Positions 57,211 through 64,000 of a DNA stretch of 64,000 bases are shown in pieces; within the stretch, counting starts at the first letter, position 1; each line of letters begins with the position of its first letter. Origin of the DNA: Tianweitania aestuarii (GTDB lineage Bacteria > Pseudomonadota > Alphaproteobacteria > Rhizobiales > Rhizobiaceae); the NCBI RefSeq assembly GCF_018457165.1, contig NZ_JAFMNX010000003.1, forward strand, positions 372,001 through 436,000, given 5' to 3'. The position numbers and the translations under genes were made by a program. The notes beneath the pieces are model-generated. The model did no database searches. It was not told where the DNA came from and saw only the letters and a program-made list of their open reading frames with translations.

Positions 57211-58866
57211 ATGTCTTCCGTCTTGCCAACGTCCATGCAGCTTTCTCCCGAGGTTCTCGAAGCCGCGGGCGTGAGCAAAGCCTGGCCGTTCGAGGAAGCG
57301 AAGAAGATCATCAAACGCTATCAGGGGCGCGATTTCCCTGATGTGGTGCTGTTCGAAACCGGCTACGGCCCATCCGGCCTGCCGCATATCGGTACCTTCG
57401 GCGAAGTGGCGCGCACCACGATGGTGCGCCACGCCTTTCATGTCCTGACCGAAAACAAGGTCGCGACCAAGCTTCTGTGCTTTTCCGACGACATGGACGG
57501 CATGCGCAAGATCCCGGACAATGTGCCGGACCGCGCCTTTCTCGAGCCGCATCTGCACAAGCCGCTGACGTCGGTGCCGAACCCGTTCGGCGGCGATTAC
57601 GAGAGCTTCGGCCACCATAACAATGCGATGCTGCGCCGCTTCCTCGATACGTTCGGCTTCGACTACACCTTTGCCAGCGCCACCGACTACTACAAGCAGG
57701 GCCGCTTCGATGCGATGCTGCTTCTGGCGGCCGAGCGCTATGACCAGATCATGAAGGTGATGCTGCCCACGCTGGGCGCCGAGCGTCAGGCGACCTACAG
57801 CCCCTTTCTGCCGATCTCCCCAAAAACCGGCCGCGTGCTTTACGTGCCGATGAAGAACGTGGATGCCAAGGAAGGCACGATCACCTTCGACGACGAGGAC
57901 GGCGAGGAAACCACACTGCCGATCACCGGCGGGCGCGTGAAGCTGCAGTGGAAGCCGGATTTTGGCATGCGCTGGGCAGCGCTCGACGTTGATTTCGAGA
58001 TGTTCGGCAAGGATCACCAGACCAATCAGGTGATCTATGACCGCATCTGCTCGATCCTGAGCGGCAAGCCGCCGGAGCACTTCGTGTATGAGCTGTTCCT
58101 CGACGAAAACGGCGAGAAGATCTCGAAGTCGAAGGGCAACGGCATCACCATCGACGAGTGGCTGGCTTACGCGCCCACCGAAAGCCTGTCGCTTTACATG
58201 TTCCAGAAGCCGCGCACGGCCAAGCGCCTGTATTTCGACGTGATCCCGAAGGCGGTGGACGAGTATTACACCTATCTTGCCGCGTATCGCCGGCAGGACG
58301 CCAAGGCGCAGCTCGACAACCCGGTGTGGCACATCCATTCGGGCAATCCGCCGGCGGTGGAACTGCCGGTGCCGTTTGCGCTGCTGCTCAATCTCGTCAG
58401 CGCCTCCAACGCCCAGAACAAGGACGTGCTGTGGGGCTTCATCTCGCGCTATGCGCCGGGTGTAACCGCCGAAACGCATCCGGAACTCGACCGGCTGACC
58501 GGCTATGCCATCCGCTACTTCGACGATTTCGTGAAGCCGACCAAGACCTTCCGGGCACCCGACGAGGTCGAGCGTCAGGCTTTGAGCGATCTGTCGGATA
58601 CGTTGGGCGACCTGCCGGCGGGTGCGGACGGCGAGGCGATCCAGAACGCGGCGCTCAACGTCGCGCGCCGCATCGAGCGCTATCAGGACCACAACAAGAA
58701 GAGCCCCGAAGGTGGGCCGGGCGTGTCGGTCGCCTTCTTTGCGATGATCTATCAGGTGCTGATCGGGCAGGAACGTGGGCCGCGCTTCGGTTCGTTTGCA
58801 GCCCTTTACGGCATTGGTGAAACGCGCGCGCTGATCGTCAAGGCGCTCGCCGGCGAGCTGAAATAA
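57211..58866 (+). CDS. lysS: Class I lysyl-tRNA synthetase
   Basis: A 551-residue class I LysRS, the archaeal-type enzyme used by alphaproteobacteria instead of the usual class II. The HIGH-like motif is in '[13 protein letters not shown]', the KMSKS motif in '[10 protein letters not shown]'. '[14 protein letters not shown]' and '[11 protein letters not shown]' are characteristic. It attaches lysine to tRNA-Lys. The ATG at 57211 has AGGGA at good spacing; the frame is open back to 57130 but with no support. A 132-base gap from the solute-binding gene suggests its own promoter. Confidence 0.96.
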   Translation: MSSVLPTSMQLSPEVLEAAGVSKAWPFEEAKKIIKRYQGRDFPDVVLFETGYGPSGLPHIGTFGEVARTTMVRHAFHVLTENKVATKLLCFSDDMDGMRKIPDNVPDRAFLEPHLHKPLTSVPNPFGGDYESFGHHNNAMLRRFLDTFGFDYTFASATDYYKQGRFDAMLLLAAERYDQIMKVMLPTLGAERQATYSPFLPISPKTGRVLYVPMKNVDAKEGTITFDDEDGEETTLPITGGRVKLQWKPDFGMRWAALDVDFEMFGKDHQTNQVIYDRICSILSGKPPEHFVYELFLDENGEKISKSKGNGITIDEWLAYAPTESLSLYMFQKPRTAKRLYFDVIPKAVDEYYTYLAAYRRQDAKAQLDNPVWHIHSGNPPAVELPVPFALLLNLVSASNAQNKDVLWGFISRYAPGVTAETHPELDRLTGYAIRYFDDFVKPTKTFRAPDEVERQALSDLSDTLGDLPAGADGEAIQNAALNVARRIERYQDHNKKSPEGGPGVSVAFFAMIYQVLIGQERGPRFGSFAALYGIGETRALIVKALAGELK

Positions 58867-58874
58867 GCTTCGAT

Positions 58875-59738
58875 CTACTGAACCGGCAAAGGCGGGGCTG
58901 GCGGAAACGCGCCCCGGTCTTCGGTATGGGCAGGCACGGCCGGTGCTGACTGCGTTGCCGGCGAAACGGGTGCGATGAGGCTGGGTGCCGATGGCGGCAG
59001 CGGCAGTTCGAACGCCGAACGCGTGTTGACCTCGATGGCCGGCAGAACCGGCTTGGCTCCATAGATCCCGCGCCCGGCGTCGCGCGCCTGCTCACCCGCA
59101 TCCGAAAACACGCCGTCTTCGCTTGCCCGCGCCCAGCCTTGCGCAGCGAGCCACGCGCCGACATCGTCGCCGCCAACGCTGCAGGCCGTTTCAACCGGCT
59201 CGGCGGGCGCTGCTTCGGGAACGGTGCAGGTCAGCGCACGGCCGCGCAGAAGCTGGCGGAACTGGGTGCGCGCCGCCGTGCCGCAAGGCCAGGCATTGGC
59301 GCCTTCGCCGCAGCTTTCGTCGGGATCCATCGGCTCGATGCCGGTGATCGCGATCTGGTAGCCCTGCGCTTCGATCCGCCCGGCCGCGCTGGCTGTCGGG
59401 CGATAAAGCAGCTTCGGCTTCCAGTCATCGGGAACAGCGGTCCTGGTTTGATCGGGCGAGGGCTGCACCGTTTCTTGCGGCGTCGTTTCAGGCTCGAACG
59501 GCAACACCGCGCCGCCATCATCCGGCGGGGTCTCGATGCCGGCGGCTGCGGCCATGGCGGCCGCATCGTCATCGTCGAGCCCGGAATCAGGCATGAAGGG
59601 CACATCGTCCACCGTCACCGACGGCGAAGCTTCGCGTGCCTTGATATGCAGGCCGGACGCAAAGATCGCGGCGCAGAACAGGATCAGCCCGCCACCCACG
59701 AGCGCCGTAAAACTGGTCGTGCCGAGCCGCCGCTGCAT
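58875..59738 (-). CDS. Membrane-anchored SNase-like (thermonuclease family) protein
   Basis: A 287-residue protein with an N-terminal transmembrane segment (about 10-30, 'TALVGGGLILFCAAIFASG'), an acidic linker (about 40-90) and a domain resembling staphylococcal nuclease at about 110-230: 'IAITGIEPMDPDES', 'CGTAARTQFRQLLRGRALTC', and 'LAAQGWARASEDGVFSDAGEQA' (core 'LAAQGWARASEDG'). The usual nuclease signature Arg and Glu pair before 'GIDAPE' is not evident, so catalysis is doubtful. A Pro-rich tail closes the protein. Probably periplasmic. Confidence 0.72.
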   Translation of the reverse strand: MQRRLGTTSFTALVGGGLILFCAAIFASGLHIKAREASPSVTVDDVPFMPDSGLDDDDAAAMAAAAGIETPPDDGGAVLPFEPETTPQETVQPSPDQTRTAVPDDWKPKLLYRPTASAAGRIEAQGYQIAITGIEPMDPDESCGEGANAWPCGTAARTQFRQLLRGRALTCTVPEAAPAEPVETACSVGGDDVGAWLAAQGWARASEDGVFSDAGEQARDAGRGIYGAKPVLPAIEVNTRSAFELPLPPSAPSLIAPVSPATQSAPAVPAHTEDRGAFPPAPPLPVQ

Positions 59739-59741
59739 GAT

Positions 59742-60389
59742 CTATTGGCTGGCCCACACGATGCGCGCGATCCACTCGATATCCGCCAGTTGAAGCGTGC
59801 GATCGGGATGTTCGGGGTTGAGCGAATGAAGCTCAACGAGATCGGCGGTGCGGCGGATCAGGATCTTGGCGGTGACCTCGCCGCCGGTGGTTTTCACCAC
59901 CACACGGTCGCCCTTGCGCGCCGTTGCATTGGGATCGACGATCAGCCGGTCGCCATGACGATAAAGCGGCAGCATGGAATCGCCCTGCACTTCCAGGGCA
60001 TAGCCGCCTTCCGGCACGATGGCGGGGGCTTCCACCATGTCCCAGCCTTGACCGACGGGAAAGCCCGCATCGGTGAAAAACCCGCCGGCACCGGCCTGTG
60101 CGAATCCGACTAACGGGACACTCTTAGCCGGCTTTGTATCGATCATCGGAACGTCGGCCGACTTTGTGATGAAGCCCATGAACTCGTCGAGCGACGATCC
60201 GGTAGCAGCCATGATCTTGGCGAGCGACTCGGTCGAGGGCCAGCGCGGTCGGCCATCCACCGATTGACGCTTGGATTTGTTGAAGGCGGTGGAATCGAGC
60301 CCGGCCTTTTTCGCCAAACCGGATGCCGACAACGCATGGCGTGCCGCCAGCGCATCAATCGCCGCCCATACTTTTTCATGCGAGAGCAT
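59742..60389 (-). CDS. XRE/S24-type (LexA/CI-like) transcriptional regulator
   Basis: A 215-residue regulator: N-terminal helix-turn-helix ('LSASGLAKKAGLDSTAFNKSKR') and C-terminal S24 peptidase domain. The Ser-Lys dyad is S138 in 'GDSMLPLY' and K175 in 'EVTAK', and Ala99-Gly100 in 'AQAGAGG' could be the self-cleavage site. LexA and phage CI use this chemistry to inactivate themselves during the SOS response. It is not LexA itself by its helix-turn-helix type. The ATG at 60389 is favoured over TTG 60410. It lies 3 bases from the SNase-like gene start, transcribed with it. Confidence 0.9.
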   Translation of the reverse strand: MLSHEKVWAAIDALAARHALSASGLAKKAGLDSTAFNKSKRQSVDGRPRWPSTESLAKIMAATGSSLDEFMGFITKSADVPMIDTKPAKSVPLVGFAQAGAGGFFTDAGFPVGQGWDMVEAPAIVPEGGYALEVQGDSMLPLYRHGDRLIVDPNATARKGDRVVVKTTGGEVTAKILIRRTADLVELHSLNPEHPDRTLQLADIEWIARIVWASQ

Positions 60390-60477
60390 GGTTCTGCTCG
60401 TAGCCTGCAAGAGGAAAAAAGTCCTGATTCGTTCTAGGGGCGTCGGCGCGGCTTGTCCAGCCTGTTACGCGCTCTGC

Positions 60478-61023
60478 TCAGCGGCCCGTCTTTGCAATGG
60501 AACGTAGGCCAGCATGCGAGGCCATGAAGATCGCTTCGGCTTCCGTGGGTTCGCGCGGCGTCCCATCGAGCCCGAGCGCTGCAACCACATCCTGGATCGG
60601 CACGAAGGCGCGCTTCTGTTTGTCGTAGATGCCGGCCGTGGTCAGAACGATCGCCGCCGTGACATCGCCGTCGATCACAAAACGATGGCGGCCGATGACC
60701 TGGCTGTCGGACCAGGTTTCGAGCGTGGACACGATCTCGAACCGCTTCCACAGCCGGATCTCGCGCACGAACACCGTTTGCAGGCCGCCCAGCATCGGCG
60801 CCCAGCCGCGCTCGCGCGCAAGCTTGATCAGACCGCTGCGATTGAAGATGTCGAGGCGGCCAACATCGGCCAGCATCATGTAGCGGGCATTGTTGAGATG
60901 CCGGTTGAAGTCGATATCGGATGGCAGGCAGCGGAAACAAAGGCGGCTTTCGCCGCCCATGAGGTAAGGACCCCGCTTGCCCGACGAGGCCAGCGTCCGC
61001 GCCAGCCGCGCCCAGACATACAT
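60478..61023 (-). CDS. Hotdog-fold acyl-CoA thioesterase-like protein (4HBT/THEM6 type)
   Basis: A 181-residue protein: 'SDIDFNRHLNNARYMMLADVGRLD' (core 'DIDFNRHLNNARYM') is the 4-hydroxybenzoyl-CoA thioesterase motif with catalytic Asp/Asn, and 'GRHRFVIDGDVTAAIVLTTAG' the following beta strands. It probably releases acids from acyl-CoA. It begins 11 bases after the FadJ stop and in the same direction, suggesting coexpression with fatty-acid oxidation. Length and N-terminal arginine-rich helix match the THEM6-like subgroup. Confidence 0.88.
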   Translation of the reverse strand: MYVWARLARTLASSGKRGPYLMGGESRLCFRCLPSDIDFNRHLNNARYMMLADVGRLDIFNRSGLIKLARERGWAPMLGGLQTVFVREIRLWKRFEIVSTLETWSDSQVIGRHRFVIDGDVTAAIVLTTAGIYDKQKRAFVPIQDVVAALGLDGTPREPTEAEAIFMASHAGLRSIAKTGR

Positions 61024-61034
61024 CGTGCCGCCCC

Positions 61035-63257
61035 TTACGCCGCCTGCTTCTGCGGCGGTGTGGTGTTGTAGGGATCGAAGCGCTCGTAGAAGGTTTCGCC
61101 CTTTTCGGCCATGTCGAGAAGCAGCTTCGGCGCCTTGAAGTCCGCACCGTATTTCTTCTGCAGGGTCTTGGCGAGCTTCACGAAGTGCTTGGCACCCATG
61201 CCGTCGATGTAAGACAACGCGCCGCCCGTGTAAGGGGCAAAGCCGAAGGCGAGGATCGAGCCGACATCGGCTTCGCGCGGATCGACCACAATGCCTTCTT
61301 CCATGACGCGTGCGGCTTCGAGCGCGATCGTCACCAGAAGGCGCTGCTTGATCTCCTCGACATCGACATCTTCCGGCTTCTTCTGATCAAAGAGATCCTT
61401 GAGGCCCGGCCAAAGCGACTTCTTCGCCGGCTTGGCGGGATAATCATAGAAGCCCTTGTTGTTCTTGCGGCCCTTGCGATCATGCTTGTCGACCATCGTG
61501 TTGATGAGCTCGAGCTGAGCCGGATCGACGGCCTTGTCGCCCAAATCGCGCACCGTCTGCTTCATGATCTTCTGCGCCAGATCGACGGCCGTTTCGTCGG
61601 TCAGCGCCAGCGGGCCGACCGGCATGCCGGCCATCTTGGCGGCGTTTTCGATCATCGGCGCCGGAATGCCCTCGATCAGCATCTTGTAGGCTTCCGACAT
61701 ATAACGCAGCACGCAGCGATTGACGTAGAAGCCGCGCGTGTCGTTGACCACGATCGGCGTCTTCTTGATCGCGCGCACGAAGTCCATCGCGACCGCGATC
61801 GCCTTGTCTTCGGTTTTCTTGCCAAGAATGATCTCCACCAGCATCATCTTGTCCACCGGCGAGAAGAAGTGGATGCCGATGAAATTGGCGGGACGCTTGG
61901 AGTTCTTGGCAAGGCCGGTGATGGGGATGGTGGACGTGTTGGAGGCAAAGATCGCATCTTTCGCGATCACGGCTTCGGCCTGCTCGGTTGCGCCCTTCTT
62001 GACCTCGGAATCCTCGAACACGGCTTCCACGATCAGGTCGCAGCCCTCGAGATCCCCATAATCGGCAGTCGGCGTGATCAGGCCGAGAAGCTGCTCCTTG
62101 GCATCAGCCGTGGCGCGACCCTTCTTGATCTGCGCGTCCACAAGGCCGGCGGAATGCGCCTTGCCCTTCTCGGCCGCTTCCATGTCGCGGTCGAGCAGCA
62201 CCACGGGGATGCCGGCCTTGGCCGTGACATAGGCGATGCCCGCACCCATGAAGCCTGCGCCGAGCACGCCGATCTTGGTGAACTGGGTTTCCGGTTGGCC
62301 GGCGGGGCGACGCGCGCCCTTGTTGAGTTCCTGCAGGGACACGAACAGCGAGCGGATCATCATCGCCGCTTCGGTGGTCTGCATGATCTCCACGAAATAG
62401 CGCAGTTCGATGCGAAGCGCCGTGTCGAAGGGCACCAGCAGGCCTTCATACACGCTCTTCAGGATCGCAAGGACGGCCGGATAATTGCCGGATGTTTCGC
62501 GCTTGGCGATGGCGATCGCCGGTGGCCAGAGGTTTGCGCCGGCAGCCGAATAAACCGGGCCGCCGGGCAGCTTGAAGCCCTTTTCGTCCCAGGGCTGAAC
62601 GGGCTTGAGGCCGTTCTTGATCAGGCTCTTGGCCGTGGCGACCAGCGCGTCCGGCGCGGCGATCTCGGTGATCAGGCCCATACCCCTAGCCTTTTTCGGC
62701 GTCAGCGTCTGACCCGAGGTCAGCATCTGCAGGGCGTCCTGCGTGTTCGCAAGACGCGGAACGCGCTGCGTGCCGCCGGCACCGGGGAAGATACCGACCT
62801 TCACTTCCGGCAGCGCCATCTTCACCTTGTCGCTGTCGGCTGCTACGCGGCCGTGGCAGGCGAGCGACAGTTCGAACGCGCCGCCCATGCAGGTGCCGTT
62901 GATGGCTGACACCCAAGGCTTGCCGGAGGTTTCCAGCTTGCGGAAGATGCGGCTCATCGCGCCGGCGCGGTCGTAAAGAAACGCGACCGCCTTGTCCTTG
63001 TCTTGTTCCTGCAGGCGCGCGAACTCGGTGGTCATGGCCTTGAGCATGGTGAGATCGGCGCCACCGGAGAAGGTTTCCTTGCCCGAGGTGAACACCGCGC
63101 CCTTGATCGCTTCGGTCTTGGTGACCTCATCGATGATCGCGTCCAGTTCGCGCAGCGCGTCTTCGGTGAAGACGTTCATCGAACGGTCCGGCATGTCCCA
63201 AGTAATGACAGCGACGCCTTCAGCGTCAGTTTCGATCGTGAAGTTCACATATGGCAT
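61035..63257 (-). CDS. FadJ/FadB-type 3-hydroxyacyl-CoA dehydrogenase / enoyl-CoA hydratase
   Basis: A 740-residue bifunctional beta-oxidation protein. The enoyl-CoA hydratase half (about 1-300) has 'AINGTCMGGAFELSLACHG' and 'LPEVKVGIFPGAGGTQR', with the catalytic Glu pair. The dehydrogenase half (about 320-620) has 'IGVLGAGFMGAGIAYVTAKAG' (NAD binding, core 'GVLGAGFMGAGIAY'), 'SNTSTIPITGLA' and 'GIHFFSPVDKMMLVE' with catalytic His. AAGGAGG precedes the ATG at 63257. It oxidises enoyl-CoA to 3-ketoacyl-CoA; a partner thiolase is not in the window. Confidence 0.95.
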   Translation of the reverse strand: MPYVNFTIETDAEGVAVITWDMPDRSMNVFTEDALRELDAIIDEVTKTEAIKGAVFTSGKETFSGGADLTMLKAMTTEFARLQEQDKDKAVAFLYDRAGAMSRIFRKLETSGKPWVSAINGTCMGGAFELSLACHGRVAADSDKVKMALPEVKVGIFPGAGGTQRVPRLANTQDALQMLTSGQTLTPKKARGMGLITEIAAPDALVATAKSLIKNGLKPVQPWDEKGFKLPGGPVYSAAGANLWPPAIAIAKRETSGNYPAVLAILKSVYEGLLVPFDTALRIELRYFVEIMQTTEAAMMIRSLFVSLQELNKGARRPAGQPETQFTKIGVLGAGFMGAGIAYVTAKAGIPVVLLDRDMEAAEKGKAHSAGLVDAQIKKGRATADAKEQLLGLITPTADYGDLEGCDLIVEAVFEDSEVKKGATEQAEAVIAKDAIFASNTSTIPITGLAKNSKRPANFIGIHFFSPVDKMMLVEIILGKKTEDKAIAVAMDFVRAIKKTPIVVNDTRGFYVNRCVLRYMSEAYKMLIEGIPAPMIENAAKMAGMPVGPLALTDETAVDLAQKIMKQTVRDLGDKAVDPAQLELINTMVDKHDRKGRKNNKGFYDYPAKPAKKSLWPGLKDLFDQKKPEDVDVEEIKQRLLVTIALEAARVMEEGIVVDPREADVGSILAFGFAPYTGGALSYIDGMGAKHFVKLAKTLQKKYGADFKAPKLLLDMAEKGETFYERFDPYNTTPPQKQAA

Positions 63258-63412
63258 GAGCTTCAAGCCTCCTTCATGTGCTTGGGGGCGCCTGCAATTA
63301 ACTTATGATAAGTGCAAGGCGCCAATGAACATTTTAACCTGCGACGCAGTTCGATCTTCATGAAATGGCAACGACTTACGTCGCTGTTGGTAGTGTATCG
63401 GCCAAGGAGATC

Positions 63413-64000
63413 ATGGTTTTGGACGGATCGTGCCCGGGATGTCAGTCCGGCAGCAAACTCGAATTTGATTTCACGATGGCCTTCCAGCCGATCGTGGATG
63501 CGAATACCGCTTCTGTCTGGGGCTATGAAGCGCTGATCCGGGGCACGGCGGGGGAGGGCGCGGGCGCCATTATGGGCCGTGTGCAGCCCGAACAACGCTA
63601 CAAGTTCGACCAGGCCTGCCGGGTCAAGGCGATCGATCTCGCGGCGCGCTTGTTTCCGCTGTCTGACGGCCGAACGCCGCGGTTGTCGATCAACTTCCTG
63701 CCGAACGCCGTTTACGAACCGGCCGCTTGTTTGCGCGCCACGCTGGCTGCGGCGCGAAAGAGCCAATTTCCGCGCGAAGCGATCATGTTCGAGTTCACCG
63801 AAAACGAAAGCGTGCGCGACACCGATCACCTGCGCTCGATCATCTCGGAATATCGCCGTCAGGGCTTCACAACGGCGATCGACGATTTCGGCGCCGGTTA
63901 TGCCGGCCTGTCCTTGTTGGCCGATTTCCAGCCCGACCTGATCAAGCTTGACATGGAGCTGATCCGCGACATCGACACCAACAAGGCGCGTCAGGCGATC
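63413..64000 (+). CDS. EAL-domain protein (c-di-GMP phosphodiesterase-like), cut by window edge
   Basis: The frame from ATG 63413 (AAGGAG 5 bases upstream) reads 196 residues to the window end. It starts with 'CPGCQSGS', then 'MAFQPIVDANTASVWGYEALIRG' (the EAL motif, core 'GYEALIRG'), 'RLSINFLPNAVYEP', 'FEFTENESV', 'AIDDFGAGYAGLSLL' and 'QPDLIKLDMELIRDI'. The E-A-L, E-x-T-E-x-E-like and DDFG residues are present, so c-di-GMP hydrolysis is likely. The N-terminal C-x2-C may bind metal. The 3' end lies outside the window. Confidence 0.9.
   Translation, partial: MVLDGSCPGCQSGSKLEFDFTMAFQPIVDANTASVWGYEALIRGTAGEGAGAIMGRVQPEQRYKFDQACRVKAIDLAARLFPLSDGRTPRLSINFLPNAVYEPAACLRATLAAARKSQFPREAIMFEFTENESVRDTDHLRSIISEYRRQGFTTAIDDFGAGYAGLSLLADFQPDLIKLDMELIRDIDTNKARQAI

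Noticed and set aside
57139-58692. A reverse-strand frame of 517 codons opposite lysS
   Set aside because: lysS has HIGH and KMSKS motifs and normal length; the reverse frame has no features.

Overview
The window is chromosomal DNA from an alphaproteobacterium of the Hyphomicrobiales (Rhizobiales), probably the Rhizobiaceae/Phyllobacteriaceae side. The evidence is high G+C coding sequence, the hrcA-rph-rdgB-hemW block, a class I lysyl-tRNA synthetase, a Mur-like Fur protein beside mntH, HWE-family kinase architecture, and promoters of the EcfG (RpoE2) general-stress type. I see no rRNA, tRNA, CRISPR array or intact insertion sequence. Both edges cut genes: hrcA on the left and an EAL-domain gene on the right.

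Layout. 1-6.2 kb: housekeeping genes (hrcA, rph, a VOC protein, rdgB, hemW, an LpoA-like lipoprotein, rsmI, yraN family). 6.2-11.5 kb: a cytochrome P450, a single-domain response regulator, and polA with a degraded proofreading site. 11.6-18.2 kb: a candidate small RNA, an M20 peptidase, short RNase D, an acyltransferase, a class A penicillin-binding protein and an SDR. 18.2-24.3 kb: a stress and DNA-repair island with a baeRF/host-attachment protein, a small NepR-like protein, two ku genes flanking ligD, and an alkyladenine DNA glycosylase. 24.3-25.4 kb: an A/T-rich orphan gene, an orphan antitoxin and a short tandem repeat, which look acquired. 25.4-40.5 kb: gyrB, an HWE histidine kinase, an aldo/keto reductase, gnd, a TetR/Rid pair with three operators, mur/mntH, rpsU, an ALDH16-type dehydrogenase with deoC, and a VOC protein. 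40.5-47.3 kb: transglutaminase / permuted ATP-grasp-alpha-E / transglutaminase-DUF2126 cluster. 47.5-56.2 kb: a complete histidine-utilisation locus (hutC-hutF divergent from hutI-hutH-hutG-[toxin-antitoxin]-hutU-hutD). 56.2-64 kb: a solute-binding protein, lysS, an SNase-like protein, an S24 repressor, a thioesterase, a FadJ-type fatty-acid oxidation protein and the start of an EAL gene.

Two themes stand out. First, at least five transcription units carry GGAAC-N17/18-GTT sites just upstream: a 58-aa gene, the attachment protein, the NepR-like gene, ku1 and the HWE kinase. A slightly weaker site precedes ku2-ligD. This suggests that end-joining repair and a probable stress-signalling kinase belong to the general stress regulon. 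Second, the 40.5-47.3 kb cluster has the composition of a predicted but uncharacterised peptide/amide-ligation system and is the best candidate here for undescribed biochemistry.

Limits: all functions come from reading motifs and gene order by eye. No database search, alignment or folding program was run.
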